DNA of 33,675 bases, taken from positions 1 to 33,675 of the forward strand of contig JAIOAQ010000033.1 of NCBI GenBank assembly GCA_019873735.1, given 5' to 3'. Positions 1 to 9,016 of the stretch are shown here, in pieces. Position 1 is the stretch's first letter; the number at the start of each line of letters is the position of its first letter. A program made the position numbers and the translations under genes. This stretch comes from Chloroflexota bacterium. Its GTDB lineage: Bacteria > Chloroflexota > Anaerolineae > Anaerolineales > Villigracilaceae. Below the pieces are notes generated by a model, which was given only the letters and a program-made list of their open reading frames with translations, did no database searches and was not told the origin of the DNA.

Positions 1-111
1 CTGACGGTGGACCTGATTGTGCCTGTGGCGCTGGAACAGGGTTCGAAGTTTGCCATTCGTGAAGGCGGTTTGACCGTCGGCGCGGGTGTGGTAACCAAAA
101 TTCTTGAGTAG
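1..111 (+). CDS. tuf: Elongation factor Tu, C-terminal end (partial)
   Basis: The window opens inside a gene in frame 1. The visible 36 residues end in [14 protein letters not shown] and a TAG stop, which is the classic C-terminus of domain 3 of EF-Tu ([15 protein letters not shown]). EF-Tu carries aminoacyl-tRNA to the ribosome as a GTP complex. The stop is 8 bases before rpsJ, the usual tuf-rpsJ junction between the str and S10 clusters. The GTPase domain lies outside the window. Confidence 0.95.
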   Translation: MTVDLIVPVALEQGSKFAIREGGLTVGAGVVTKILE

Positions 112-119
112 GTGTTGGC

Positions 120-428
120 ATGACAAAACAGAAGATCCGCATTCGCCTCAAGGCATATGACCATCGCATTCTTGACCAGTCTGCTAAGCGGATTGTTGAG
201 ACGGCCGAGCGATCTGGCGCACATGTTGTTGGTCCTGTACCCTTGCCAACTAAAGTGGAACGGTTTACAATACGCCGCTCGACTTTCATTGACAAGGACT
301 CTCACGAGCACTTTGAAATTCGCACGCATAACCGTTTGATTGACGTTTTGGACCCGGATTCGAAGACGATTGATATGCTCATGCGGCTCAACCTGCCGGC
401 GGGCGTGGATATCGAAATCAAAATCTAA
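120..428 (+). CDS. rpsJ: 30S ribosomal protein S10 (NusE)
   Basis: This 102-residue protein begins [18 protein letters not shown], the S10 signature, and has normal family length. S10 sits in the 30S head. In many bacteria it also pairs with NusB in transcription antitermination and contacts NusG, which couples transcription to translation. The gene follows tuf by 8 bases. An unusually long 170-base gap separates it from rplC, and that gap contains several potential hairpins. Confidence 0.97.
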   Translation: MTKQKIRIRLKAYDHRILDQSAKRIVETAERSGAHVVGPVPLPTKVERFTIRRSTFIDKDSHEHFEIRTHNRLIDVLDPDSKTIDMLMRLNLPAGVDIEIKI

Positions 429-598
429 ACGGGTTTTTTTAACGTAAACTGCAAGACAAGACAGCGTAAGAACGGTTCTGTTCGGGACTACAACAGACTG
501 CGCGTCCCGGCAAACCGCTTGACTGCGCTGTGCGGAGATGATGCAGCCTAAGCCCAGGCTGACAGTCTCGCAAAAACTTTACAAGGAGAAAACTGAGT
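429..598 (+). promoter_or_regulatory. Hairpin-rich rpsJ-rplC intergenic region, possible leader RNA
   Basis: This 170-base gap lies inside an otherwise tightly packed operon. Three perfect stems occur in series: CGGGAC 483-488 with GTCCCG 504-509, CCGC 515-518 with GCGG 532-535, and CAGCCT 544-549 with AGGCTG 556-561. GAGA 535-538 can also pair with TCTC 566-569 outside the third stem. The rplC Shine-Dalgarno AAGGAG is at 583-588. A T-tract at 434-440 has no convincing stem before it, so no terminator is called. The region is a candidate cis-regulatory RNA for the L3-L4-L23 genes. I do not recognise it as a named leader family. Confidence 0.4.
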
Positions 599-1228
599 AT
601 GTTGAAAGGGCTGATTGGCAAGAAGATTGGCATGACCCAGATCTTCGATGATGCAGGTGTTGCCTACCCGGTAACAATCATCGAGGCTGGGCCTTGCTAC
701 GTTACGCAGATCCGCCGCCCGGAAAAAGAGGGCTATTCGGCGGTTCAATTGGGCTTTTCAGAAGTGAATCCCAAGCGTCTGACTTCGGGCGAGTTGGGTC
801 ACTTGAAGGCCAATGAAATCCCTCCTTTGCGCTTTTTGCGTGAGTTCCGCACGAAGTCGCCGGACTTAAACGTTGGGGATAAGGTGACGGTGGAGGTGTT
901 TTCTCTGGGTGACCGCGTGGATGTGGTCGGCACCAGCAAAGGCAAGGGCTTTGCCGGCGTGGTAAAGCGTTATCACTTCCGCGGTGGTCCCAAGACACAC
1001 GGCGCCTCAGACCGAACCCGCGCGCCTGGTTCAAGTTCCTCAACGACGACCCCTGGACGTGTGTACAAAGGTACGCGCCGTTCTGGTCACATGGGCCAGG
1101 AAAGAGTGACAGCACAAAACCTGAAAGTGGTGCTGGTGGATGCGGAACGCAATCTGATTGGCGTCCATGGGGCGGTTCCGGGCCCGAAGGGCGGCCTGAT
1201 CCTGATTAAAGAGGCGCGCAAGCAATAA
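599..1228 (+). CDS. rplC: 50S ribosomal protein L3
   Basis: The 209-residue product starts MLKGLIGKKIGMTQIF and contains the conserved central loop HGASDRTRAPGSSSS, which reaches toward the peptidyl-transferase centre. L3 binds domain VI of 23S rRNA early in assembly. The ATG at 599 has an AAGGAG Shine-Dalgarno at 583-588. Upstream is the structured gap after rpsJ, and rplD follows 26 bases downstream. Confidence 0.97.
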   Translation: MLKGLIGKKIGMTQIFDDAGVAYPVTIIEAGPCYVTQIRRPEKEGYSAVQLGFSEVNPKRLTSGELGHLKANEIPPLRFLREFRTKSPDLNVGDKVTVEVFSLGDRVDVVGTSKGKGFAGVVKRYHFRGGPKTHGASDRTRAPGSSSSTTTPGRVYKGTRRSGHMGQERVTAQNLKVVLVDAERNLIGVHGAVPGPKGGLILIKEARKQ

Positions 1229-1254
1229 GCGCGATGATGATGGAGACTGTTGCC

Positions 1255-1884
1255 ATGAAAGTTGATGTTCTCAATATGCAGGGCGAAAAGGTCAAGCAGG
1301 TGGAACTGCCTGCCGCGATTTTTGAAGCCCCCATAAACGTGGATTTGATGCACCAGGCTTACGTTCGCCAGATGGCCAATGCGCGTTTGGGCACTCACAA
1401 GACCAAGACCCGCAATGAGGTTGCCGGTGGCGGCCGAAAGCCATGGAGACAAAAAGGGACTGGCCGCGCCCGCCAGGGTTCGACTCGAGCCGCTCAATGG
1501 AAAGGCGGCGGACGTGTGCATACGCCACAGCCGCGGAGTTATGTCCAACAGATGCCGCGTAAAATGCGTCAGGCAGCCTTACGCTCGGCGTTGACGGTTA
1601 AGGCCTCTGAAGCGGGCGTCGTGGTTGTGGATAGCGTCACCCTGCCTGAACCCAAGACGCGTTTGATGGCCGAGGCGCTTGGGAAGTTGGTTGGGAATGC
1701 CAGCGCATTGGTGCTGTTGCCTGAAAAGGACAGCGACTATGAGGTTGTGGCGCGTTCCACAAATAATATCCCCGATGCCAAGGTGCTGCTGGCAGGGTAT
1801 CTAAATATTCGCGACCTGTTGGGCTACGACAAGATCATCTTGCCGCTTAAGACCCTGGATGTTCTGGTGGCGAACCTGGGATAG
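1255..1884 (+). CDS. rplD: 50S ribosomal protein L4
   Basis: This is a 209-residue L4 protein. The basic loop with GGGRKPWRQKGTGRARQGS is the part that lines the nascent peptide exit tunnel. In E. coli L4 is also the autogenous repressor of the S10 operon. An open frame extends back to 1234, but ATG 1255 gives the family N-terminus MKVDVLNMQG and has a GGAG at 1242-1245, so 1255 is preferred. Confidence 0.95.
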   Translation: MKVDVLNMQGEKVKQVELPAAIFEAPINVDLMHQAYVRQMANARLGTHKTKTRNEVAGGGRKPWRQKGTGRARQGSTRAAQWKGGGRVHTPQPRSYVQQMPRKMRQAALRSALTVKASEAGVVVVDSVTLPEPKTRLMAEALGKLVGNASALVLLPEKDSDYEVVARSTNNIPDAKVLLAGYLNIRDLLGYDKIILPLKTLDVLVANLG

Positions 1885-1894
1885 GAGGCAGAGC

Positions 1895-2197
1895 ATGACG
1901 ACACTATATGATGTGCTTCGCCGTCCGCTGGTAACCGAAAAGACGAGTTACCAATCGGGCAAACTGAATCAGTATGCTTTTGTCGTTAGCAATGACGCGA
2001 CCAAGACGCTGGTGAAAGACGCGGTTGAAACGCTGTTCGATGTGACTGTGTTACGCGTGAATATCATCAATGCACCGGCCAAGCGCGGCCGCCGGGCGCG
2101 CAGCCGCCGCTTGCTGGTGCGCCGATCCGCTTACAAGAAGGCAATTGTGACTCTGGCCCCCGGCCAGACGATCGAAGCCTTCGAAGGGGTGCAGTAA
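1895..2197 (+). CDS. rplW: 50S ribosomal protein L23
   Basis: This 100-residue protein begins [17 protein letters not shown], typical of L23. L23 lies at the tunnel exit and docks trigger factor and the signal recognition particle. ATG 1895 has a strong AGGAGG at 1883-1888. A longer frame from 1859 would overlap rplD and lacks family similarity. The stop codon shares its last A with the rplB start, which suggests translational coupling. Confidence 0.96.
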   Translation: MTTLYDVLRRPLVTEKTSYQSGKLNQYAFVVSNDATKTLVKDAVETLFDVTVLRVNIINAPAKRGRRARSRRLLVRRSAYKKAIVTLAPGQTIEAFEGVQ

Positions 2198-3033
2198 TGG
2201 CTGTGAAGAAATATAAACCGACCACTCCCGGTCAACGCGGGATGACTGGTTATACGTTTGAAGAGATTACCAAGTCCACGCCTGAGCGTTCACTGTTGGT
2301 GCCTTTGCGCAAGAGCGGCGGCCGCAATGCCTACGGGCGTGTGACTGTTCGGCACCGCGGCGGCGGTAACCGGCGCTTCATTCGCCTGGTGGATTTTAAA
2401 CGCGATAAGCGCGATATTCCTGCCAAAGTGGCCGCGATTGAGTATGACCCGAATCGTACGGCCCGCCTGGCTCTCTTGCATTACGCGGATGGCGAAAAGC
2501 GTTATATCGTTGCGCCGGTGGATTTGAAGGTTGGCGATACGGTGATGGCCGGTGAAAAGGCCGAAATTCGCCCCGGCAACAGTCTGCCGATAGCCAATAT
2601 TCCGGTCGGCACGATGGTTCACAATATTGAATTGCGGCCGGGTAAGGGCGGCCAGTTGGTGCGCTCGGCAGGCGCGTCGGCCCAGTTGCTGGCCAAAGAG
2701 GGCAGTTTTGCTCAGATTCGTCTGCCTTCGGGCGAGGTGCGTTTGGTGCATCAGGTTTGTTATGCCACGATTGGGCAAGTGGGCAACCTGGACCATGGCA
2801 ACATCAAACTCGGCAAGGCAGGCCGGAAGCGCCATTTGGGGATTCGCCCAACGGTACGCGGTACGGCGATGAGTCCGCGCGATCACCCGCATGGCGGCGG
2901 CGAAGGCCGTCAGCCCGCCGGTATGCCCGGTCCGAAGAGTCCATGGGGCCGGCCGACGCGTGGTTACAAGACCCGCCGGAACAAACAGACCGACAAATAT
3001 ATTGTGCGCCGCCGCAGCAAGTCAGGCCGCTAG
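2197..3033 (+). CDS. rplB: 50S ribosomal protein L2
   Basis: The 278-residue protein is full length for L2. It has the [20 protein letters not shown] core and the near-invariant [10 protein letters not shown] motif, whose histidine lies near the peptidyl-transferase centre. L2 helps join the subunits and binds helix 66 of 23S rRNA. Start and stop codons overlap rplW by one base. Confidence 0.98.
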   Translation: MAVKKYKPTTPGQRGMTGYTFEEITKSTPERSLLVPLRKSGGRNAYGRVTVRHRGGGNRRFIRLVDFKRDKRDIPAKVAAIEYDPNRTARLALLHYADGEKRYIVAPVDLKVGDTVMAGEKAEIRPGNSLPIANIPVGTMVHNIELRPGKGGQLVRSAGASAQLLAKEGSFAQIRLPSGEVRLVHQVCYATIGQVGNLDHGNIKLGKAGRKRHLGIRPTVRGTAMSPRDHPHGGGEGRQPAGMPGPKSPWGRPTRGYKTRRNKQTDKYIVRRRSKSGR

Positions 3034-3072
3034 GCGCTGGCAATTGTCTCGAATAACTAGCGAGGAACGAAT

Positions 3073-3339
3073 ATGTCACGATCGTTGAAAAAAGGGCCTT
3101 ATGTTGACCCGAAACTTTTGAAGAAAATCGAAGCCATGAATCAGCGCGGGGAGAAGAAAGTCCTGCGTACGTGGAGCCGTGCAAGCACGATTTTCCCGCA
3201 AATGGTTGGCCACACGATTGCCGTGCATGATGGCCGCCGCCATGTACCGATCTACATCACCGAAAACATGGTTGGGCATCGGCTGGGCGAGTTTGCACCC
3301 ACCCGCACCTTCCGCGGTCACATGGCTGAGAAGAAATAG
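3073..3339 (+). CDS. rpsS: 30S ribosomal protein S19
   Basis: This 88-residue protein carries [18 protein letters not shown] at the N-terminus and [16 protein letters not shown] near the C-terminus, both diagnostic of S19. S19 sits in the 30S head, forms a complex with S13 and contacts the large subunit through the A-site bridge. A GAGGA Shine-Dalgarno lies about 8 bases before the ATG. Confidence 0.97.
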   Translation: MSRSLKKGPYVDPKLLKKIEAMNQRGEKKVLRTWSRASTIFPQMVGHTIAVHDGRRHVPIYITENMVGHRLGEFAPTRTFRGHMAEKK

Positions 3340-3347
3340 GCAGGTGA

Positions 3348-3689
3348 ATGATGGATATTCGTGCACATCTGCGTTTTTTGCCCATTTCGGCTCAGAAAGT
3401 GCGCCTGGTGACAGACCTGGTACGCGGCAAGAGTGCGAACGAGGCGTTGGAAATGCTGCGCTTCGTGCCGAACCGTGCGGCTATTCCCGTGCGCAAGGTG
3501 TTGGCCTCGGCGGTGGCGAATGCGGAAGAGAACTTTGGTGTGAGCCGCGACGATTTGTTTGTGGCGACCATTTATGCCGATGAGGCTCCTACCCGCCGCT
3601 GGCGTCGCTTTGGGGCGCGCGGCCGTTTCAAACCGATATTACGCCGTTCGTCACACGTGACCGTCATCCTGCGGGAACGCGGGGCTTAA
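3348..3689 (+). CDS. rplV: 50S ribosomal protein L22
   Basis: The 113-residue L22 has the LPISAQKVRLVTDLVRGK helix region and the C-terminal hairpin sequence RRWRRFGARGRFKPI that extends into the exit tunnel and forms its constriction with L4. Two in-frame ATGs (3348 and 3351) are possible. AGGTG just upstream does not decide between them. Confidence 0.97.
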   Translation: MMDIRAHLRFLPISAQKVRLVTDLVRGKSANEALEMLRFVPNRAAIPVRKVLASAVANAEENFGVSRDDLFVATIYADEAPTRRWRRFGARGRFKPILRRSSHVTVILRERGA

Positions 3690-3715
3690 CCGGGAAAGGA
3701 CACGAAGGAGATATT

Positions 3716-4465
3716 ATGGGTCGTAAAGTTCATCCTGTGGGTTTTCGCCTGAATGTCAACCAGAACTGGCTGGGCCGCTGGTTTGCTGAAGGAGCGCAAT
3801 ACCGCGAGCAACTGCAGCAAGATTTTGCTATTCGCAGTCTCTTGCTGGGTATTCATTCCAAGGGAGGCGCGGCTGCCTATCAGCGGGTAGCCGAGTTGCG
3901 CCAGGAACTGCCCGAGTCGGTGCGTAATCGCAAAGCCGGCATTTCCCGCGTTGACGTTGAACGCTATCCCGGCAAACTGAAGGTGACCATTCATACTGCC
4001 AAGCCTGGTATCTTGATCGGCCGTAAGGGTGAGGGCGTCAAGAAAATCCGCCAGAGCCTGGAGGCACTGGTTGGTAAGAAGGTAGATCTGGATATTAAAG
4101 AAATCCAGTCTCCGGATACCGATGCCTATCTTGTGGCTTTGAATATTGCCGACCAGGTGGAACGCCGTATCAGTTACCGGCGGGCGATGAAGCGTGCTAT
4201 CCAGCAGGCCATTCGGCAGGGCGCCGAAGGTATCAAGATTGAGGTGGCCGGTCGTCTGAGCGGCGCGGAGATGGCCCGTTCGGTCTGGCTGCGAGAGGGA
4301 CGGGTGCCTTTGCAGACGCTGCGCGCCAATATGGATTATGCTCGTGCTGAGGCGCTGACCACCTATGGTCAAATTGGCGTCAAGGTTTGGGTTTATCACG
4401 GCGAAGGCAAGCCGGAAGCCGAAGAAAAGATTGAGGCGACCGAAGGCGTCTACGTGAGCGAGTAG
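3716..4465 (+). CDS. rpsC: 30S ribosomal protein S3
   Basis: This 249-residue S3 starts MGRKVHPVGFRLNVNQNW and contains the KH-type RNA-binding motif GILIGRKGEGVKKI in its first half. S3 lines the mRNA entry channel with S4 and S5 and contributes to helicase activity. The length is normal with a short acidic tail. AAGGAG precedes the ATG at 3716, and rplP follows after 38 bases. Confidence 0.97.
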   Translation: MGRKVHPVGFRLNVNQNWLGRWFAEGAQYREQLQQDFAIRSLLLGIHSKGGAAAYQRVAELRQELPESVRNRKAGISRVDVERYPGKLKVTIHTAKPGILIGRKGEGVKKIRQSLEALVGKKVDLDIKEIQSPDTDAYLVALNIADQVERRISYRRAMKRAIQQAIRQGAEGIKIEVAGRLSGAEMARSVWLREGRVPLQTLRANMDYARAEALTTYGQIGVKVWVYHGEGKPEAEEKIEATEGVYVSE

Positions 4466-4503
4466 GCGTAGCGCAGGGTTGTCTTTATTAGGAGATTGTT
4501 GCT

Positions 4504-4935
4504 ATGTTGATGCCAAAACGTGTTAAGTGGCGCAAGCAAATGCGCGGCCGCATGAAGGGCAAGGCGCTGCGTGGCGCAGATGTGTCCTTTGGCGAATATG
4601 GTTTGCAAGCCCTTGAACCGGGCTGGGTAACAGCGCGCCAAATTGAGGCGGCCCGACGGGCAATTGTACGTGCGATGAAGCGTCGTGGTAAGGTCTGGAT
4701 TCGCATTTTCCCGGCCAAGCCATATACGCAAAAACCGCCTGAAACCCGTATGGGCAAGGGCAAAGGGAATGTTGAGTACTGGGTTGCGGTGGTCAAGCCA
4801 GGCCGTATGATGTTTGAAGTCGGCGGCTTGCCAGAAGATGCGGCTCACGAAGCGCTCAGGCTGGCCCAGTATAAATTTTCTATCAAGACCAGGATTGTTG
4901 CCCGGCATGACCTGGCGGCAGGAGAGCAGGCATGA
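4504..4935 (+). CDS. rplP: 50S ribosomal protein L16
   Basis: The 143-residue protein begins [19 protein letters not shown] and ends with the conserved [21 protein letters not shown] segment of L16. L16 supports A-site tRNA binding and late 50S assembly. AGGAG at 4490-4494 fits the start. The last four bases overlap rpmC as ATGA. Confidence 0.97.
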   Translation: MLMPKRVKWRKQMRGRMKGKALRGADVSFGEYGLQALEPGWVTARQIEAARRAIVRAMKRRGKVWIRIFPAKPYTQKPPETRMGKGKGNVEYWVAVVKPGRMMFEVGGLPEDAAHEALRLAQYKFSIKTRIVARHDLAAGEQA

Positions 4936-5153
4936 AGGTGAGTGAAATTCGTGCTATGTCTGTGGATGAATTGAAAGCCAAACTGGCGGATGCTCGCGAG
5001 GAGTTGATGAAACTTCGTTTTCGGCAGGTTACCGGCCAGTTGACGGATACCAGCCGGCCGCGGCTGATACGCCGCGATATTGCCCGCATGGAGACCATTT
5101 TGAGAGAACGCCAAGCGGCTGAGCAGGCGACTAGAATGGAAGGTGCAGCATGA
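4932..5153 (+). CDS. rpmC: 50S ribosomal protein L29
   Basis: This 73-residue helical protein has the family core [22 protein letters not shown]29 lies next to L23 at the tunnel exit. It is joined by ATGA overlaps to rplP before it and rpsQ after it, indicating translational coupling. The tail is slightly longer than in E. coli. Confidence 0.95.
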   Translation: MKVSEIRAMSVDELKAKLADAREELMKLRFRQVTGQLTDTSRPRLIRRDIARMETILRERQAAEQATRMEGAA

Positions 5154-5440
5154 ACGAGCGTCGTCGTTTGACCGGTGTAGTGACGAGCAACAAGATGACC
5201 AAAACCGTATTGGTGGAAATCACCCGCACGTTTCGTCATCCGTTGTATCGTAAAGTAGTTCACCTCAGCAAGCGCGTTATGGCGCATGATGAATTGGGAT
5301 GCCAGGTTGGCGATCAAGTTCAAGTTGTTGAAAGCCGCCCGCTTTCCCGCAGGAAACGCTGGGTAGTTGAATCAATCCTGAAGCGTGAAGTTCGCACTGC
5401 TGATGCAGGCGTGGAAGGGGTGAGCCATGATTCAGCATGA
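5150..5440 (+). CDS. rpsQ: 30S ribosomal protein S17
   Basis: The 96-residue S17 carries the OB-fold start [16 protein letters not shown]. It is a primary 16S rRNA binder in the 30S body. It overlaps rpmC by four bases. Its last 14 bases overlap the rplN start, so the final few residues are encoded in two frames. Confidence 0.96.
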   Translation: MNERRRLTGVVTSNKMTKTVLVEITRTFRHPLYRKVVHLSKRVMAHDELGCQVGDQVQVVESRPLSRRKRWVVESILKREVRTADAGVEGVSHDSA

Positions 5441-5798
5441 GTCTCGACTTAAAGTGGCCGATAATACCGGCGCGCGCGAATTGTTGGTCATTCACGTGTT
5501 GGGCGGCTCTTCTCGTCACTACGGTGGCGTTGGCGATATTGTGATTGCCACCGTCAAGTCGGCGTCTCCACAGGGTTCTGTGAAGAAGAGCGACATTGTT
5601 AAAGCCGTGGTTGTCCGCTGTTCCAAGGAGTGGCGCCGTGAGGACGGTTCATACATCAGTTTTGATGACAACGCTGCCGTTATCCTGGATACTGACGGAA
5701 AGAACCCCAAGGGCAGCCGCATCTTTGGGCCGGTGGCGCGTGAATTGCGCGAAAAAGGCTTCATGAAGATTGTTTCGCTGGCCCCGGAAGTGCTGTAG
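5427..5798 (+). CDS. rplN: 50S ribosomal protein L14
   Basis: This 123-residue protein starts [22 protein letters not shown] and ends [12 protein letters not shown], both diagnostic of L14. L14 forms intersubunit bridges and is the docking site for the silencing factor RsfS. AGGGG lies within the rpsQ coding end. The 14-base overlap with rpsQ is longer than the usual ATGA type. Confidence 0.97.
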   Translation: MIQHESRLKVADNTGARELLVIHVLGGSSRHYGGVGDIVIATVKSASPQGSVKKSDIVKAVVVRCSKEWRREDGSYISFDDNAAVILDTDGKNPKGSRIFGPVARELREKGFMKIVSLAPEVL

Positions 5799-5818
5799 GC
5801 TGGCGTGGGAGTGTGTGT

Positions 5819-6148
5819 ATGAAAGTCAAGATTCGTAAAGGCGATACTGTTGTGGTTATCAGCGGTAGTCTTGAAGACAAAGAAAAGCGCGGCGAAGTGA
5901 TTAACGTCCTGCCGGATGAGCACCGGGTAGTGGTCCAGGGCGTCAACCTGCGTACCAAACACCAACGCCAGGTTCAGACTCAAGGCCGGACGATCAACCC
6001 CGGGCGGATCAAATTTGAGGCGCCGGTGGATATTTCCAATGTCATGCTGGTTTGCCCACATTGCAACCAACCAACCCGCGTGCGCGTCCAACGTGACGAG
6101 GAAGGCGCTCGCCGGGTGTGCAAGAAATGTCAGGCTGTGATTGACTAG
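5819..6148 (+). CDS. rplX: 50S ribosomal protein L24 with C-terminal CxxC pairs
   Basis: The 109-residue L24 starts with the KOW motif [14 protein letters not shown] and has a C-terminal pair of CxxC motifs (CPHCN and CKKC) that could bind zinc. L24 initiates 50S assembly. A GTG at 5813 is in frame, but ATG 5819 gives the family start MKVKIRKGD with GGGAG at 5807-5811. Confidence 0.95.
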   Translation: MKVKIRKGDTVVVISGSLEDKEKRGEVINVLPDEHRVVVQGVNLRTKHQRQVQTQGRTINPGRIKFEAPVDISNVMLVCPHCNQPTRVRVQRDEEGARRVCKKCQAVID

Positions 6149-6170
6149 GCCTGTGGCTGGAGCACAAGTT

Positions 6171-6716
6171 ATGAATAGACTTAGAGAGCAATATCAAAAA
6201 GAAGTTGTCCCCGCACTGCAAAAAACGTTCCAGTATCGGAATGTAATGCAGGTGCCGCGAGTGGAGAAAGTGGTCGTCAACATCGGCGTGGGCAAGGAAA
6301 TGGATAACCCCAAGGCCCTGGAAGCCGCCGCTGCAGATTTGGCGCAGATTACCGGACAGAAGGCGGTAATGACCAAGGCGCGCAAGAGCATTGCGAACTT
6401 CAAACTGCGCGAGGGCCGTATCATTGGCACCAAGGTCACCCTGCGCGGCGACCGGATGTGGGCTTTCCTTGACCGGTTGATCAATACAGCGCTGCCTCGC
6501 GTGCGTGACTTTCGCGGTATTTCACCCAATGCCTTTGACGGGCGCGGCAATTACACCTTGGGCTTGCGCGACCAACTGATTTTTCCGGAGATTGAGTACG
6601 ACAAGATTGACAAACTCAGAGGCATGGAAATCACCATTGTGACAACTGCCGAGAGTGACGAGCAGGCCCGCACTTTGTTGCAATTGCTCGGTATGCCATT
6701 CAGGAAGGATGCATAA
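6171..6716 (+). CDS. rplE: 50S ribosomal protein L5
   Basis: This 181-residue protein has the L5 landmarks [18 protein letters not shown], the loop around DFRGIS and [19 protein letters not shown]5 binds 5S rRNA and contacts S13 across the subunit interface. The frame is open from a TTG at 6141, but ATG 6171 with GGAG at 6159-6162 gives the normal length. Confidence 0.96.
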   Translation: MNRLREQYQKEVVPALQKTFQYRNVMQVPRVEKVVVNIGVGKEMDNPKALEAAAADLAQITGQKAVMTKARKSIANFKLREGRIIGTKVTLRGDRMWAFLDRLINTALPRVRDFRGISPNAFDGRGNYTLGLRDQLIFPEIEYDKIDKLRGMEITIVTTAESDEQARTLLQLLGMPFRKDA

Positions 6717-6719
6717 TTT

Positions 6720-6902
6720 ATGGCTCAGAAATGTATGCAATTCCGTGAAATGCGTCGGCGTAACCGCATCCAGGTTCGCAACCGCTGTCAACGTTGTGGA
6801 CGGCCGCGCGGGTATATGCGCCGCTTTGGATTGTGCCGCATTTGCTTCCGAGAACTTGCACTGGAAGGCAAAATTCCCGGCGTTGTGAAGTCGTCCTGGT
6901 AA
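6720..6902 (+). CDS. rpsN: 30S ribosomal protein S14, zinc-binding short form
   Basis: The 60-residue protein is the short S14 type with Cys23-x2-Cys26 and Cys39-x2-Cys42, a likely zinc site, and the conserved [20 protein letters not shown]14 completes the 30S head with S3 and S10. It starts three bases after the rplE stop, with no clear Shine-Dalgarno, so coupling to rplE is likely. Confidence 0.96.
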   Translation: MAQKCMQFREMRRRNRIQVRNRCQRCGRPRGYMRRFGLCRICFRELALEGKIPGVVKSSW

Positions 6903-6922
6903 GCCGGCTGGAGGTATGTATC

Positions 6923-7336
6923 ATGAGTGTTTCTGACCCTATTTCGGATATGTTGACTCGTATTCGCAACGCGATCATGGCCGGACAATCTCAGGTGGCT
7001 ATGCCTGCTTCCAAAATCAAGATTGAGATTGCCAAGATCATGAAGGAAGAAGGCTACCTGGACGGCTTTGACGTGGTAGACGGCGACAGCCCGGCCCATA
7101 AGGTTTTGCGCCTGCGGATTAAATACGTGGGCGAACGGCGCGAACGCCGCCCGGTAATCACCGGCCTGGAACGCGTCAGCAAGCCTGGACGGCGCATTTA
7201 CACCAAAAAGCAGGAAATCCCCTGGGTGCTTTCTGGGATTGGCGTTGCCATTCTCTCGACACCTAAGGGCGTTATGACCGGCCAGCGTGCCCGCCAATTG
7301 GGCGTGGGCGGCGAAATCCTGTGTAAAGTCTGGTAA
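6923..7336 (+). CDS. rpsH: 30S ribosomal protein S8
   Basis: This 137-residue protein begins MSVSDPISDMLTRIRNAIMAG and ends with the S8 signature STPKGVMTGQRARQLGVGGE. S8 binds the central domain of 16S rRNA and represses the spc operon in E. coli. The start at 6923 follows GGAGG at 6910-6914. A frame open from 6794 would overlap rpsN and is rejected. Confidence 0.97.
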   Translation: MSVSDPISDMLTRIRNAIMAGQSQVAMPASKIKIEIAKIMKEEGYLDGFDVVDGDSPAHKVLRLRIKYVGERRERRPVITGLERVSKPGRRIYTKKQEIPWVLSGIGVAILSTPKGVMTGQRARQLGVGGEILCKVW

Positions 7337-7352
7337 ACAGGAGGTAATCACT

Positions 7353-7898
7353 GTGTCTCGTATTGGACGCATGCCCATTCCCGTTCCGGCTGGTGTGCAG
7401 GTAGAGATCACTGGCTCACATGTGTACGTCAAGGGTCCAAAAGGACAACTTGAACGTACCTTCTCTCCCATGATTGCAATCGCTCGGGAGGGTGACCAGA
7501 TTATCATCACGCGCAATTCCAATGCGCCTGCACAACGTTCACTGCACGGAACGACCCGGGCTGTACTTGCAAATATGATTCATGGCGTCAGCAGCGGCTT
7601 TGAAGTTGCTCTGGACGTGGAAGGTGTGGGTTACCGCGCTGAAATGCAGGGCCCCAAACTTGTTCTGTATGTTGGCTATTCTCATCCGGTTGAGATTGTG
7701 CCGCCAAGCGGTATTTCTTTTGATGTGGATAGCAAAACGCGCCAAATTAAAGTTTTTGGCTATGACAAAGAAATGGTCGGTCAGGTTGCGGCTAATATTC
7801 GCAAGGTTCGCCCGCCTGAGCCTTATCATGGCAAAGGCATCCGTTATGCGGGTGAACGCATTCGCCGTAAGGCTGGCAAGGCCGGGAAAGGAAAGTAA
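7353..7898 (+). CDS. rplF: 50S ribosomal protein L6
   Basis: The 181-residue L6 starts MSRIGRMPIPVPAGVQV and carries the C-terminal GKGIRYAGERIRRKAGK near the sarcin-ricin loop site. Translation probably begins at GTG 7353, which has AGGAGG at 7339-7344. An upstream in-frame ATG lies within rpsH and gives a non-family N-terminus. Confidence 0.96.
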   Translation: MSRIGRMPIPVPAGVQVEITGSHVYVKGPKGQLERTFSPMIAIAREGDQIIITRNSNAPAQRSLHGTTRAVLANMIHGVSSGFEVALDVEGVGYRAEMQGPKLVLYVGYSHPVEIVPPSGISFDVDSKTRQIKVFGYDKEMVGQVAANIRKVRPPEPYHGKGIRYAGERIRRKAGKAGKGK

Positions 7899-7901
7899 GC
7901 C

Positions 7902-8267
7902 ATGTCTGCTAAAGATCGTTTTGCCTCTCGTGTTCGACGGCATATTCGTGTCCGCAAAAAGGTCTTTGGGACGCCTGAACGGCCTCGCCTGAGTGTCTTT
8001 CGCAGCCTGATGGGCATTTATGCACAGATCATTGATGACATCAATGGGCACACGCTGGTTTCGGCCTCGACCATTGATCATGAACTGCGTGCCAAAGTGC
8101 AAGGCTTGAAGAAGAGCGAGCAGGCGCGCTTAATTGGATTGGCCATTGCGGAACGAGCCAAAAGCAAAGGTATCACTACGGTCGTTTTTGACCGCGGCGG
8201 CTTCCGTTATATTGGACGGGTCAAAGCCCTTGCAGATGGCGCACGCGAAGGCGGCCTGCAGTTTTAA
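7902..8267 (+). CDS. rplR: 50S ribosomal protein L18
   Basis: This 121-residue protein has the basic N-terminus [21 protein letters not shown] and the C-terminal [24 protein letters not shown], both L18 signatures. L18 binds 5S rRNA together with L5. The gap from rplF is three bases. Confidence 0.97.
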   Translation: MSAKDRFASRVRRHIRVRKKVFGTPERPRLSVFRSLMGIYAQIIDDINGHTLVSASTIDHELRAKVQGLKKSEQARLIGLAIAERAKSKGITTVVFDRGGFRYIGRVKALADGAREGGLQF

Positions 8268-8285
8268 GCCTGAGTGGAGAAGAAT

Positions 8286-8822
8286 ATGTCGGACTACGAT
8301 ATTGTTGAAGAACTGCAAGAAGAATTCGACGAGCGTGTGATTGAGATTGCACGTGTGGCCAAGGTAGTGAAAGGCGGCCGCCGCTTCCAGTTCCGCGTGA
8401 CGGTTGTGGTTGGCGATAACAAGGGCAAGGTTGGCATGGGCGTAGGCAAGGCAAATGCCGTGCCGGATGCCATGCGCAAGGCCTCTGAGCGCGCGCGTAA
8501 AGATATGCGCCTGGTAGCGCTTTCAGGCACAACCATCCCGCACGAATCGCTGGGCAAAGTTGGCGGGGCAAAGGTCTTCCTGAAACCGGCCTCTCCCGGC
8601 ACCGGCGTGATTGCCGCTGGCGGCGTGCGCGCCGTGCTGGAAGTTGCCGGCGTCAAAGACATTTTGACCAAGTCGCTTGGCAGTGCCAATGTATTGAATG
8701 TCGTCCAGGCCACCTTTAAGGCGCTGGATACGCTCAAATCTCCTGCTGGAGAGGCAGCCCGACGCGGCAAACCGGTTCAGGATTTGCTGCCGTTTTGGGA
8801 GCGGAGGAAACAACATGCCTAA
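8286..8822 (+). CDS. rpsE: 30S ribosomal protein S5
   Basis: The 178-residue S5 has the double-stranded-RNA-binding-like N-domain with [20 protein letters not shown] and the C-terminal [17 protein letters not shown]5 affects decoding accuracy and lies by the mRNA entry. The start at 8286 has GGAG at 8276-8279; a GTG at 8274 is in frame but less likely. Its end overlaps rpmD by eight bases. Confidence 0.96.
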   Translation: MSDYDIVEELQEEFDERVIEIARVAKVVKGGRRFQFRVTVVVGDNKGKVGMGVGKANAVPDAMRKASERARKDMRLVALSGTTIPHESLGKVGGAKVFLKPASPGTGVIAAGGVRAVLEVAGVKDILTKSLGSANVLNVVQATFKALDTLKSPAGEAARRGKPVQDLLPFWERRKQHA

Positions 8823-9009
8823 AAAGCAGACTGTTAAAATGCTTCGTGTGACCCTGGTCAAAAGCCCGATTGGATATCCTAAACCGCAAAAGGATACCTT
8901 GCGCGCTCTTGGCCTGAGTCGCATCAACCAAACGGTGGAAGTCCCCGACACACCGCCCATGCGCGGCATGTTGGCAAAAGTCATCCACCTGATTCGGATT
9001 GAAGAGTAG
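8815..9009 (+). CDS. rpmD: 50S ribosomal protein L30
   Basis: The 64-residue protein contains [20 protein letters not shown] and [18 protein letters not shown], the complete L30 fold. ATG 8815 lies eight bases inside the rpsE end and follows GGAGG. Longer upstream frames run through rpsE and are rejected. Confidence 0.96.
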   Translation: MPKKQTVKMLRVTLVKSPIGYPKPQKDTLRALGLSRINQTVEVPDTPPMRGMLAKVIHLIRIEE

Positions 9010-9016
9010 GTAGACT

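Noticed and set aside
429-445. T-tract after rpsJ considered as an intrinsic terminator
   Set aside because: The seven Ts at 434-440 are preceded by no stable GC stem, and the operon must continue into rplC.
518-546. TTGACT at 518-523 considered as a -35 box for a rplC promoter
   Set aside because: The sequence 17 bases downstream (TGCAGC) does not resemble a -10 box.
2290-2892. - strand open frame of 200 codons opposite rplB
   Set aside because: rplB is unambiguous, and the antisense frame has no start signal or family motif.
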